Shown here in pieces: positions 7,690 to 16,310 of a stretch of 64,000 bases of DNA. Position numbers and translations under genes: made by a program. This DNA is from Bacillota bacterium (GTDB lineage: Bacteria; Bacillota; Clostridia; Lachnospirales; Lachnospiraceae). Each line of letters opens with the position of its first letter. Positions within the stretch are counted from its first letter, which is position 1. The notes below the pieces were generated by a model. The model saw nothing but the letters and a program-made list of their open reading frames with translations, did not search any database and was not told the origin of the DNA. The DNA lies in contig JAEYFP010000026.1 of NCBI GenBank assembly GCA_023402845.1, positions 12,745 to 76,744 of the forward strand. The letters are read 5' to 3'.

Positions 7690-9122
7690 TTTTTCAATCC
7701 CTTAAGAAAACACAGCAGATCCGCCAAAATTCCTCTGTTCCAAATACAGTGCAGTACAAACAGCACACTTCCCACGCCGGCACTCAGCCACTGATCCTGC
7801 GTTACCGTCGCAAACGCCGCATAGGCAATATAGAGACACAGCGATACGGCAAATTCACGGAAGCGATAATCAACCGGATAACATTTCTTAGAGAAATAAG
7901 TACCCAGCAAAAAATATACAATATAGGTGAGCGCCGTAGCAAGTGCAGCACCAACCCCTGAAAACCTCGGAACAAGCAGGATATTTCCAACAAGATTACA
8001 GGCGATTGCTACGAGCGAGGCATAATTAAAGTATTTGATTTTTCCGGCGAATTTTACACCCTGTCCCGTCATTTCAAACAAAATACTCAAAATCGGCATG
8101 AGTGTTAAAAAAGGAATCACCCTGATCGCTTCGCGGTAGCCCTCTCCTAAAATCAGCACGATAACACCCCTGAAAATCGTCAGCAGAAATGCTGCCGACA
8201 TACAAAGAAACTGCACTTTTCGAAACATATCCGCAAAAAATGCCTTGCAGACCTCCTCCGGCTCGGTTTCATATTTTTCCATTGCAACCGGTGCCCAAAA
8301 TGCCACATAGGTGATTTTAAATGTCAGCAAAAGCGTCATAATCTGCATCGCCGCCGAGTAAACACCGGTTTCCGAAAAATTATTAAAAATTTTGATAAAC
8401 CACTTATCCATTGACGACAGCAGCCACTCCATCAAAAGCATCGGGATGAACGGAACGCCGTACAGCAGCAGCTCTTTTTCGGCCACCGCATGCTTTACCG
8501 CCTTTTCTCCCCTCTTAACGAGCATATAACGGACAGCCGCGGTCAGCGTCACGATTGCGAGCGGAAGCGTCATTGCATAGAGTACAACGCGGAAGTCATT
8601 CCCCAGAATCCAGACAAATAAAACAATAAATGTGATATACAACAGCTTTGATAAGATATTTAAGTTGGAATACAGCTTCCCGTTCTGCTCCATACGAATA
8701 TTTAAAAACAGAAAGCGCTCAAAGACGGAAATGATCGTATAGGCTATGACTAACAGCGTGATGTCAAGACTGCTTCGCCCAAAAAGAAACTCGTTAAAAT
8801 ACTGCGAGCCAAATGCATACAAGCCGGACAAAAGAAGGATGAGGAGTACAGGCCAGCGCAGACACTGCAATAAAAGAGTCTTGCGGTTCACGCCCTCTTT
8901 ATAGAAATAGCGAATGTACGACTGATCCAGCCCTAAAATAGCAAAAATATAAATAATGGAAACAGCCGAGGTAAACATGGCAGTTCTTCCATACTCATCT
9001 GTGGACATCACGCGCGTGATCAGCGGGAGAGAGATAAATCCCAGCAGCAGCACGACAAAATTACCGTAGAAATACTGAATAAAGCTCTGCAGCAAGCTTT
9101 CCTTTTTTTCTGTTTGTCCCAT
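7686..9122 (-). CDS. wzx: Wzx-type lipid-linked oligosaccharide flippase (copy 1)
   Basis: A 478-residue polytopic protein of the MATE/Wzx superfamily with about 14 helices. Early residues FVVLLGFISLPLITRVMSTDEYG give the typical first two helices and the MSTxEYG loop found in Wzx flippases. A later block, GVYSAAMQIMTLLLTFKITYVAFWAP, is also typical. Such proteins turn undecaprenyl-diphosphate repeat units across the membrane before polymerisation. It is one of three flippases in this operon; the other two are at 19377 and 40968. It follows a dolichyl-phosphate-mannose-synthase-like GT2 by three bases. Confidence 0.88.
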   Translation of the reverse strand: MGQTEKKESLLQSFIQYFYGNFVVLLLGFISLPLITRVMSTDEYGRTAMFTSAVSIIYIFAILGLDQSYIRYFYKEGVNRKTLLLQCLRWPVLLILLLSGLYAFGSQYFNEFLFGRSSLDITLLVIAYTIISVFERFLFLNIRMEQNGKLYSNLNILSKLLYITFIVLFVWILGNDFRVVLYAMTLPLAIVTLTAAVRYMLVKRGEKAVKHAVAEKELLLYGVPFIPMLLMEWLLSSMDKWFIKIFNNFSETGVYSAAMQIMTLLLTFKITYVAFWAPVAMEKYETEPEEVCKAFFADMFRKVQFLCMSAAFLLTIFRGVIVLILGEGYREAIRVIPFLTLMPILSILFEMTGQGVKFAGKIKYFNYASLVAIACNLVGNILLVPRFSGVGAALATALTYIVYFLLGTYFSKKCYPVDYRFREFAVSLCLYIAYAAFATVTQDQWLSAGVGSVLFVLHCIWNRGILADLLCFLKGLKK

Positions 9123-9125
9123 AAT

Positions 9126-10082
9126 CTATACAGGCTCCTTTGGTTCCTCGTCCGTCGTACGGCAAGGATTGACCGTATCTACCAAAAACGGGGGACGGTT
9201 ACGGCTTGCATCCAGTGTCCGCCATAAATATTCTCCAAGAATTCCAAGCATCAGAAGAATCATTCCCGTAGAAAACAGAATCAGACACATCAGGGAAGCC
9301 CAGCCCTCAATCGGTGTTCCGATGATCAGACGCTCCAGAATGACTTCGATGATCCATAAAAATGAAATGATTGCACAGACGACACCGACACCTGACATGA
9401 AGCGGATCGGAAAATAAGAAAAGCTCATCATTGAGTCCATCACCAGCTTGAACTTCTTGGAAAGCGTCCAGCGAGACTGGCCGATTTCCCGATCTTTTCT
9501 GTGAAAATAAATGCTTTCCGACTGAAAACCCACCCACAAAACCTGCAAGGTCAGTGCCGAGTTCTTTTCATCAAGCATTTGCAGGATACCGATTACCTGC
9601 CTGTCAAGCAGATAGCAGTCAAAGCCGCCAATCGGCATTTTCTTTTCGATAAATTTTTTGACGATACCGTAATACATATTCGCAAAAAATTTCTTAATCG
9701 GAGAATCATCCCTTTGAGCGCGCACCGCGAGCACCACCTTATTGCCGCGTTTCCAGCTCTCGTACATCTCAAGAATCAATTCGGAATCCTCCTGCAAATC
9801 CGCCTGCTTTGTCACGGCGCAGTCGCCGCTGCAGTGCGACAGGCCGGCAAGAATTGCCGCGTGTTCGCCAAAATTCCTTGAAAGACGAATGCATTTCACA
9901 TACTCATCTCTCTCTCTGATTTGATTCATGATTTCCCACGAATTGTCGCCTGAACCGTCGTCCACCATAACAATTTCATATGCGCCGATTTTATGAAGAA
10001 TTTTCTCTTTCATATCCTCATAAAGAAGCATCAGCGTATCTGAATTAAAATAAACCGGTATGATGATAGAAATCTTACTCAT
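9126..10082 (-). CDS. GT2 polyprenyl-phosphate sugar transferase (GtrB/CsbB/DPM1-like)
   Basis: A 318-residue enzyme with an N-terminal GT2 domain and two C-terminal helices. The motifs IIPVYFNSDTL, VDDGSGDNS and KQADLQED (the nucleotide-sugar metal site) are followed by QSRWTLSKKFKLVMDSMMSFS, the boundary before the membrane pair. This architecture belongs to GtrB/CsbB/ArnC enzymes, which load a sugar onto undecaprenyl phosphate for use outside the cell. It starts inside the FdtA gene's stop region (ATGAGTAA), so the loaded sugar may be the dTDP-amino sugar made by FdtA/FdtB. That link is inferred from position. Confidence 0.82.
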   Translation of the reverse strand: MSKISIIIPVYFNSDTLMLLYEDMKEKILHKIGAYEIVMVDDGSGDNSWEIMNQIRERDEYVKCIRLSRNFGEHAAILAGLSHCSGDCAVTKQADLQEDSELILEMYESWKRGNKVVLAVRAQRDDSPIKKFFANMYYGIVKKFIEKKMPIGGFDCYLLDRQVIGILQMLDEKNSALTLQVLWVGFQSESIYFHRKDREIGQSRWTLSKKFKLVMDSMMSFSYFPIRFMSGVGVVCAIISFLWIIEVILERLIIGTPIEGWASLMCLILFSTGMILLMLGILGEYLWRTLDASRNRPPFLVDTVNPCRTTDEEPKEPV

Positions 10083-10500
10083 GCCGTGTGCCTCCCACTT
10101 CCTTTATAAATTCTTCATAATCGCGGATATATTCGCTGCCGTCATAATGCTCGCTTGCGAGCACCAGAAGCACGGAATCCGGCGAAAAATCATACATATC
10201 CTTCCAGAGCATGCAAGGCAGATACAGGCCCATTCGCGGCCTGTTCAGCTCCACAATCTCCGTTTCAAATCCATTATCGACCTTTACCCTGCTCGATCCG
10301 CTCACATTGATCAGCACAAATTCCGTCCTTCTGTTTGCATGACGCCCGCGGATGACAGTCGCATCCGAACCGTACATATAGAACACGCGCTTCACCTCAA
10401 ACGGCACATCCATCCCGCCGCACTCCGCCACAACAAGGTTTCCGCGCTCATCCCCGAATTCTCCGAATTCCAATATCTGATACTGCGTCTTAATATTCAT
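10075..10500 (-). CDS. fdtA: dTDP-4-keto-6-deoxyhexose 3,4-ketoisomerase (FdtA/QdtA cupin)
   Basis: A 141-residue single-domain cupin of the FdtA/QdtA family, which moves the keto group of dTDP-4-keto-6-deoxyglucose from C4 to C3. Recognisable blocks are ILEFGEFGDERGNL, FEVKRVFYMY and the active-site region RGRHANRRTEFVLINV. In the characterised enzymes I remember RGxHAH here; this copy has RGRHAN, so the second histidine is asparagine. The adjacent FdtB-like aminotransferase supports the assignment. No FdtC/QdtC acyltransferase and no RmlA/RmlB genes are in the window, so the precursor must come from elsewhere. GGGAG precedes the ATG. Confidence 0.82.
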   Translation of the reverse strand: MNIKTQYQILEFGEFGDERGNLVVAECGGMDVPFEVKRVFYMYGSDATVIRGRHANRRTEFVLINVSGSSRVKVDNGFETEIVELNRPRMGLYLPCMLWKDMYDFSPDSVLLVLASEHYDGSEYIRDYEEFIKEVGGTRHE

Positions 10501-10532
10501 GCAGTCTCTCCCATCTTTCTGCTGTTCGTGTG

Positions 10533-11657
10533 TCAGAACAGCTCAGCCTGTAAAAGCGTCCGGCTTTTGAACGCATTGAGCGCATCAATCACGTAATTCT
10601 GCTCTTCTTCCGTCATACCGTTATACATCGGAATGGAAAGCACTTCCTTGGCACACGCCTCAGTAAGCGGCAGATCACCTTCGTGGAAGCCGAGATACCG
10701 ATAGGCCTCTGCCAAATGCGGCGGAATCGGATAATGAATGATCGTCCCGATTTCCTTTTCATTCAAATATTGAATCAGCTCGTCTCGTTCCTTACAACGA
10801 ATGACAAACTGATGATAGATATGAGTCGCCCGTTCCATGAGAGGAGGGAGCATAATAAGCGGATTATTCAGCCGGCTTTGGTACCGGGCTGCAATCTGCT
10901 TCTTTTCCTCTGTCATCTCCTGCACATGATTTAGCCGTACGCGCAGCAGCCCTGCCTGAATCTCGTCCAGGCGGGAATTTGTCCCCACCACTTTATTATA
11001 ATAGCGCTTCTCGCTTCCGTAATTACGGTACATGCGCATATCCGCCGCTATTTTTTCATCATTGGTCACAATTGCGCCTCCGTCTCCGAATGCCCCGATA
11101 TTTTTTGATGGATAAAAGGAAAAACAACCGATATCGCCGAAGCTGCCCGTCATCTTACCGTCAAAGCATGCACCGTGGGACTGTGCGCAGTCCTCCACAA
11201 GACGCAGACGGTATTTTTCACAAAGTGCGGACACCGCATCCATTTTAGAGGCCTGTCCGTATAAATGCACGACGAGAATTGCCTTTGTGCGTTCTGTGAT
11301 CTTCTCTTCGATTTTAGCTGTGTCAATATTATAATAGGCATCCGGTTCTACAAACACCGGGGTCGCCCCGTTGATTGTAATTCCCATCACACTCGCAATA
11401 TAAGTATTCCCCTGTACAATGACCTCATCGCCCTCTCCGATCCCAAGCACGCGAAACGCAAGCCAGAGCGCATCCAATCCGCTCGCAAGGCCCACGCAGT
11501 ATTTCGTACCGATATAAGAGGCAAATTCTTCTTCAAAGGAGCTTAACTCCTTCCCGAGTATATACCAACCGGAGCGCAGCACCTCCAATGCCTTCTGCTC
11601 AAACTCCTCCTGATACTGATAAAATCCTCTGTCCAATCTGTTTGCCAAAACATTCAT
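10533..11657 (-). CDS. fdtB: DegT/DnrJ/EryC1 sugar aminotransferase (FdtB/QdtB-like)
   Basis: A 374-residue PLP enzyme that transaminates a keto-sugar nucleotide. The PLP lysine lies in FYPSKNIGAFGDGGA; other blocks are VGLASGLDALWLAFRVL, EDCAQSHGA and RNYGSEKRYYN. I chose the ATG at 11657: TTGGAGGATCAGCTA places a ribosome site seven bases before it. The ATG at 11684 has no such site and lies at the predicted transcription start. Next to the FdtA ketoisomerase this is probably the 3-aminotransferase giving dTDP-Fuc3N or dTDP-Qui3N. Which of the two epimers forms cannot be read from sequence. Confidence 0.85.
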   Translation of the reverse strand: MNVLANRLDRGFYQYQEEFEQKALEVLRSGWYILGKELSSFEEEFASYIGTKYCVGLASGLDALWLAFRVLGIGEGDEVIVQGNTYIASVMGITINGATPVFVEPDAYYNIDTAKIEEKITERTKAILVVHLYGQASKMDAVSALCEKYRLRLVEDCAQSHGACFDGKMTGSFGDIGCFSFYPSKNIGAFGDGGAIVTNDEKIAADMRMYRNYGSEKRYYNKVVGTNSRLDEIQAGLLRVRLNHVQEMTEEKKQIAARYQSRLNNPLIMLPPLMERATHIYHQFVIRCKERDELIQYLNEKEIGTIIHYPIPPHLAEAYRYLGFHEGDLPLTEACAKEVLSIPMYNGMTEEEQNYVIDALNAFKSRTLLQAELF

Positions 11658-11693
11658 TAGCTGATCCTCCAAGTCTATTGGCATAATGATAAT

Positions 11694-11722
11694 AGTATAC
11701 CATTTTTATAATCAAGACTCAA
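11694..11722 (-). promoter_or_regulatory. Internal extended -10 promoter before the FdtB gene
   Basis: On the minus strand, TTGAGT (11722-11717), a 17-base spacer ending in TG-G, then TATACT (11699-11694). The TGn in front of the -10 makes it an extended -10 promoter. It overlaps the last codons of the preceding glycosyltransferase and would give the last five or six genes of the operon their own transcription. Confidence 0.65.
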
Positions 11723-12869
11723 GTAAACCCGAATAAAGACTGCAATGCCTTTCAATATGGACTTCCTTCGTATAGTGATCCAGATAACGCCGGTAAAAAA
11801 ACTCCCGGTTGCAATCAAGCTCTGTCCGATCGTCGAAAAGCACATGCATGCGAGCCGTAAATTTTTGCAGGTTCTCCTTTGTATAAAGGTTTTCTTCCTT
11901 CTCGATCACCTCGGTAAGTCCGCCGACACTCGTGGATACGACCGCACATTTCCGGCTCATCGCTTCAACCGCGGCTTTTCCGAACGACTCAAACATCGAG
12001 GTCATTACAAATACATCTACAAGGTAATAATAATCCGCGATCTGGGCTTGGGACAAATCCTGCATGTAAATCAGATTTTCTTCACCAATGTTTTTGATGA
12101 TGCCATTCTTAACATCTTCCGCAAGGCGCGCATCCTGCGCTTCATAAACGGACAGCACGAGCGCAACCTTAAACCGCAGGCCGCTGCTCTTTAAAGCGGA
12201 CACGAGCGTCTGAACAAATGGCCAGTCCTTTTCCTCCGAAATGCGTCCCGCAAAGCCAACGACAAAATCCTCCTCTGAAATGCCGTATTTTTTTCTCTGT
12301 TTCTCACGTTTTCCTTCCTCAAACTCCTCAAATACCTTGCCGATCGTATTCGGGATGACCGTAACTTTACACGGCACCCCGGCGGCCGCCCATAAGTTCT
12401 TGTTGTATTGCGTCGTACAGATCATCCCGGATGCATGCTTCAGCGTGTGCATAATGCACGTCCTGGAATGACTGCGGTAACCATAAAACAATCCTCTGTC
12501 GGTATAAACAAACGGAATCGTGGAAAACAACCCGATACAGCGCAGAAATCCGAACGTAATCAGCGATTCCGACATCGAAACATGGATAAGCTGCGGCTTC
12601 TCGGAACGGATAATCCGGTAAAAAGATCCAATCCGGCGAAAAAAGTTAATGATTCGGCGAAATTTGCTCCGTTCCCGGTTGTGATCGGAGGAATACTCCA
12701 CAACCCGGAATGGAAAATCGGCCTGTGTTTTTGTAAGCAGCCTCGGACATACGACAACCGGTTCAAACTCTGTTTGGGATAATCCCTCACACAGCGTCTG
12801 GGTGGACATTTGTCCGCCTCCCGGCAGATCAATCGGAAATTCCATCAAATATAAAATTTTATGCTTCAT
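11712..12869 (-). CDS. GT4-family glycosyltransferase
   Basis: A 385-residue GT-B fold transferase. The N-terminal domain opens with KILYLMEFPIDLPGGGQM, the donor-binding glycine loop. The C-terminal domain has VGFAGRISEEKDWPF and the retaining-GT4 signature SMFESFGKAAVEAMSRKCAVV with its two glutamates. I prefer the ATG at 12869, preceded by AGGAAAGG; it overlaps the previous gene by 11 bases. Such enzymes add one sugar to the lipid-linked repeat unit at the inner membrane face. Donor and acceptor are unknown. Confidence 0.85.
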   Translation of the reverse strand: MKHKILYLMEFPIDLPGGGQMSTQTLCEGLSQTEFEPVVVCPRLLTKTQADFPFRVVEYSSDHNRERSKFRRIINFFRRIGSFYRIIRSEKPQLIHVSMSESLITFGFLRCIGLFSTIPFVYTDRGLFYGYRSHSRTCIMHTLKHASGMICTTQYNKNLWAAAGVPCKVTVIPNTIGKVFEEFEEGKREKQRKKYGISEEDFVVGFAGRISEEKDWPFVQTLVSALKSSGLRFKVALVLSVYEAQDARLAEDVKNGIIKNIGEENLIYMQDLSQAQIADYYYLVDVFVMTSMFESFGKAAVEAMSRKCAVVSTSVGGLTEVIEKEENLYTKENLQKFTARMHVLFDDRTELDCNREFFYRRYLDHYTKEVHIERHCSLYSGLLES

Positions 12870-14070
12870 CGGACCGCCTTTCCTCATGAAACCAGTTGTT
12901 CTTCAAGTATCCCGCCTTACTGCAGGGACCCTCCTGAATCGGACATACGCGTCCTTCCTCCAAACACTTGGCAAGCGTCAGCACGTTTGCCGCCGCCGTT
13001 TTCGGATTCCAAAGCTGATGCATCTGCTCATAAGCTGCGATTCCGTAGGTTTCCTGTAATTCGGGTTTCTTAAGCAGTACTTCAAGCTGCCTTGTCAGAC
13101 TGCCCGCACTTCCGCTTTTAAACACAAGTCCTGTTTTTCTATGCTTTACAAGCCAGGGAGTCGCACCGCAGGCATGACTCGCCACAACCGCACACCCGGC
13201 ATTCAGTGCTTCATAAATAACGGAACCCCAGCCTTCCAAAAAATTGCTCGTCATGACATAGATCTTCGCATCCGCCATGCGCTCTCTGGCCTCATCGGGA
13301 GATAAAAAATTTTCAAATGTGACAATATCCAAAAGACCGTACCGCTTTGCCATCCGCTCTACACAGGAACGTTCCGGACCCTCACCGACCATTGTGACCC
13401 GGAAAGAATAACCCTTGCTCTTTAAATTCCGGGCGGCTCTGATGACCAAATCCGGGCGCTTCAACTTCAGCATACGCCCCTCCCACAAAATTGTCGTCAC
13501 CTTTGGATCGACAGCCTTTTGTACCTTTCTTTCCATCAGCGCCTGTGGTTCATAGGTCAAATGCTTTGGAAAATACCCGAACTGATAACACTTATCCGGA
13601 TAGCTTCTCATCTTCTTATAGTCCCTTGCCGTGTAAGCACTGGCCCCCAGAATATACAGCCTCTTTTTTCGGTTCCTGATATGCAGATGAATATACTTTT
13701 TTGTAAGCCTCGGAAGAAAAAATTTGATAAATCCCTCCTTCAGCGGGCGTTCCGAGTAACGAAACGTCAGTTTATTCTTTGAAAGCCGCTCCTCTATGTA
13801 CAGTTCAGGCGCTGTTCCCATGACAACAACATCGCTGATCAGACCAAGTACGAGCGCCCTCTCGTGTAACGCTTTCTCCGTATAGGTACGCAGCACATAA
13901 GGCGGAACCTCCTTTTCACCCCAGCCCATATCGGCACGAAAGCCCTCGATCGGTTCTGTTTCCACAAACGTAAAACCATCCCCCAAAAGCGCATACCACT
14001 CATCGCAAAGCGCTTTCTGGTGATGGTTAAAATAATTTGAAAAAAAGGTCAGTGTCTTTATTTCCATCAT
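12859..14070 (-). CDS. GT4-family glycosyltransferase
   Basis: A 403-residue GT-B protein. It opens with TLTFFSNYFNHHQKALCDEW, common at the start of Lachnospiraceae GT4 enzymes. The second domain has ILWEGRMLKLKRPDLVIRAA and the donor site SNFLEGWGSVIYEALNAGCAVVAS. Two adjacent ATG codons at 14070 and 14067 follow AGGAAG; an ATG at 14088 is possible but has a poorer ribosome site. The last 25 residues after the GT domain are charged and variable. Substrate not predictable. Confidence 0.84.
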   Translation of the reverse strand: MMEIKTLTFFSNYFNHHQKALCDEWYALLGDGFTFVETEPIEGFRADMGWGEKEVPPYVLRTYTEKALHERALVLGLISDVVVMGTAPELYIEERLSKNKLTFRYSERPLKEGFIKFFLPRLTKKYIHLHIRNRKKRLYILGASAYTARDYKKMRSYPDKCYQFGYFPKHLTYEPQALMERKVQKAVDPKVTTILWEGRMLKLKRPDLVIRAARNLKSKGYSFRVTMVGEGPERSCVERMAKRYGLLDIVTFENFLSPDEARERMADAKIYVMTSNFLEGWGSVIYEALNAGCAVVASHACGATPWLVKHRKTGLVFKSGSAGSLTRQLEVLLKKPELQETYGIAAYEQMHQLWNPKTAAANVLTLAKCLEEGRVCPIQEGPCSKAGYLKNNWFHEERRSDEA

Positions 14071-14147
14071 TTTACTTCCTGAATACATAATATTTTCTTT
14101 CAGCGGAAAATCCGGAAAAGTTTCCTATGAAAGAATAAAATAATTTG

Positions 14148-14906
14148 CTATCCTACGATCAGCTTCGCAGCCTCCACGGCCAGACATTCCAGAAAATAGA
14201 GCGGAGAATAGCCGTTATTCCGATAAATCCGATATTTGATTATCACGCGCTGCCACGCTTTTTTGACGCTCCGCTCATGGCTAGTGCCGTTCATACAAAA
14301 ATCTGCCAGTACCCGGTTTAGAGTCTCGATATGCACACCCGCCCTTTTCAGGCGCAGAATCAGATCGTAATCATCGTGAATCGTTTCCGTCTTATATGGA
14401 TACTTCTCATAAATCTGCTTTGTGATAAACGTCGTCGGGTGGTTCCAATCTCTTGAAGTCGCATAACTCCGATTCCGCGCAGGCTTAATAAATGTCCCGC
14501 CGTTTGGAAGGTGCATCCTTAAATCCGCAAAAAACAAATCAAAACCCTTTTTCATATAAACGTCCGCAACTGCCTGCAGCGCCTCCGGTTCATACCAGTC
14601 GTTGCTGTTGATCATGCCGATAATTTCTCCCGAGGCCAGTTTAATTCCTTTATTCATCGCATCATAGATGCCGGCATCCGGCTCCGAATAAATTCGGTAA
14701 GTGATTCCCTTTTCGGCAAACGGTTCGTGAAAACATTCTGCAAGCGCAACGGTTCCGTCCGAAGAGTTTCCGTCAATAATCAGGTATTCTTTTGGGGAAA
14801 GCGTCTGGTTTAACACAGACTCGATTGTCTTTTTAAGCGTTTCCTCACTGTTCCTTGTCACCGTGATAATGCTGATTGTTGCCTGTCGTTTTTCATTGCT
14901 CTTCAT
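14148..14906 (-). CDS. GT2-family glycosyltransferase (WcaA-like)
   Basis: A 252-residue GT-A transferase. Motifs in order are IISIITVTRNSEETL-like opening (ISIITVTRNSEETLKKT), YLIIDGNSSDGT, DAGIYDAMNKGIKLASGEII and INSNDWYEPEALQ, with SNDW replacing the usual DxD. This set is that of WcaA-type enzymes of colanic-acid-like loci. GAGGAG lies seven bases before the ATG at 14906, which overlaps the preceding sugar transferase gene by 14 bases. The two probably act in sequence, priming sugar first and then the second residue. Confidence 0.86.
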   Translation of the reverse strand: MKSNEKRQATISIITVTRNSEETLKKTIESVLNQTLSPKEYLIIDGNSSDGTVALAECFHEPFAEKGITYRIYSEPDAGIYDAMNKGIKLASGEIIGMINSNDWYEPEALQAVADVYMKKGFDLFFADLRMHLPNGGTFIKPARNRSYATSRDWNHPTTFITKQIYEKYPYKTETIHDDYDLILRLKRAGVHIETLNRVLADFCMNGTSHERSVKKAWQRVIIKYRIYRNNGYSPLYFLECLAVEAAKLIVG

Positions 14907-16275
14907 GCTCAGACTCCTCACCTAAAAAAGCTGTCGTACTGTCCTCCGCCTTGAACAATACCAAAATCGTCTGAAACAGAAGCTGAATATCCTTTAAAAT
15001 ACTGTAATTCTCAATATACATCAAGTCGAGCATCAACTTATCCTTCGAACTCGTATTATACTTTCCGGTAATTTGAGCATGACCCGTGAGCCCCGCCTTC
15101 ATCCGCAGTCTGTAACGGAACTCCGGCAGTTCTTTCGTATAGTCCTCAACATTTTCAAGCATTTCCGGCCGTGGGCCTACAAGACTCATATCCCCTTTTA
15201 AAATATTAAAAAACTGGGGAAGCTCGTCGATCCGGTATTTCCTCATAAATTTTCCGACAGGTGTCACCCGGTCATCATCCTTCGTTACTGAATAATTCCC
15301 GGCATTTTCCCTCATCGTACGAAATTTATAGATTTCAAATACCCTGCCGTGCACCGTTGCTCTCTTTTGCTTAAATAGCACCGCTCCTCCGTCATGACGT
15401 TTGATGCACACGGCACTCACGAGCAGAATCGGACTTGTAAGAAGCAGAGCCATAGCCGATAAAAAAATATCCATCAGCCGCTTGATAATCCGCTGCTCAA
15501 ATGTAATCATATGAAACTGTGAAGAGAAAAACGAAATATCATCAACAACAACCGGCTTTGAATTTTGCTCCAAAATATCTGCAATATGCGGATTGAAATA
15601 AATATTCTTCAAGTTTTGGTAACAGAAATCCACAATTTCTGTCCTCAGCCCGACCGGAACCTCATAAAGGACAACCGTATCCGCCTTAACAATCCGGTCC
15701 TTTAAATCGGGAATGTCATGCCTGACGATACCGCAGACATGATAGCGCTTTTGAAAATCCTGCAGTGCATGCGCGACTCTTTTGGCATCTGATTCGTCTG
15801 ATGTAATAATGAGACAGCGCTGCGCATCGTTAATCCAAAAATAGAACGCCGTCCCGGCATGGGTCATTACAATAAAAATAAGCACCTGAATGAAAATGAC
15901 CAGGAAGAAAATGCTCAGGTTCTCAATTTTAAATGTCGCATTGTTTGCCTCGTTCGTCTTCATGATCGTCAATTCAAAATAAGTGACAAAATCCGTAAAA
16001 ACAGCCGCGAGAGAAAGTGAAAATACAATCTGCTTATTTTTGCGCAGGCCGACATCATATTTTCCGTAAATACCCGTCAGAAGAAAGAGCATAATGACGT
16101 AGGTGGACAGCGTGACGGCCGCCGTTCTCGACAGTGTAATGATCTCGCGATTGTCAATTGCAAACAACAGAAAAAATGCGGCAAAGCAAGCCGCGTACAT
16201 CACAAGCTCAAAAACAAACAGGATGGATTTTTCAAATTTTGCACACAATCCGTAAAATGCACCTTTTTTCTTCAT
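14893..16275 (-). CDS. Polyprenyl-phosphate sugar-1-phosphate transferase (WbaP/WcaJ type, copy 1)
   Basis: A 460-residue initiating enzyme. About five N-terminal helices (residues 15-150) and a nucleotide-binding-like middle lead to the catalytic bacterial sugar transferase domain from about residue 255. The domain shows IKRLMDIFLSAMALLLTSPI, KFRTMREN, the catalytic pair in RIDELPQFFN, and GDMSLVGPRPE. It transfers a hexose- or HexNAc-1-phosphate from a UDP-sugar to undecaprenyl phosphate, starting a repeat unit. GGGGAG precedes its ATG. A clear paralog is at 46108 and a short PglC-type relative at 36045. Confidence 0.9.
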   Translation of the reverse strand: MKKKGAFYGLCAKFEKSILFVFELVMYAACFAAFFLLFAIDNREIITLSRTAAVTLSTYVIMLFLLTGIYGKYDVGLRKNKQIVFSLSLAAVFTDFVTYFELTIMKTNEANNATFKIENLSIFFLVIFIQVLIFIVMTHAGTAFYFWINDAQRCLIITSDESDAKRVAHALQDFQKRYHVCGIVRHDIPDLKDRIVKADTVVLYEVPVGLRTEIVDFCYQNLKNIYFNPHIADILEQNSKPVVVDDISFFSSQFHMITFEQRIIKRLMDIFLSAMALLLTSPILLVSAVCIKRHDGGAVLFKQKRATVHGRVFEIYKFRTMRENAGNYSVTKDDDRVTPVGKFMRKYRIDELPQFFNILKGDMSLVGPRPEMLENVEDYTKELPEFRYRLRMKAGLTGHAQITGKYNTSSKDKLMLDLMYIENYSILKDIQLLFQTILVLFKAEDSTTAFLGEESEHEEQ

Positions 16276-16310
16276 TCCGATCTCCCCGTCGGCTTCAGAC
16301 GGCAGGCGGG

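Noticed and set aside
14089..14147. Gap of 59 bases inside the operon examined for promoter or terminator
   Set aside because: Only a weak GGAAA/TTTCC pairing and no -35/-10 pair were found.
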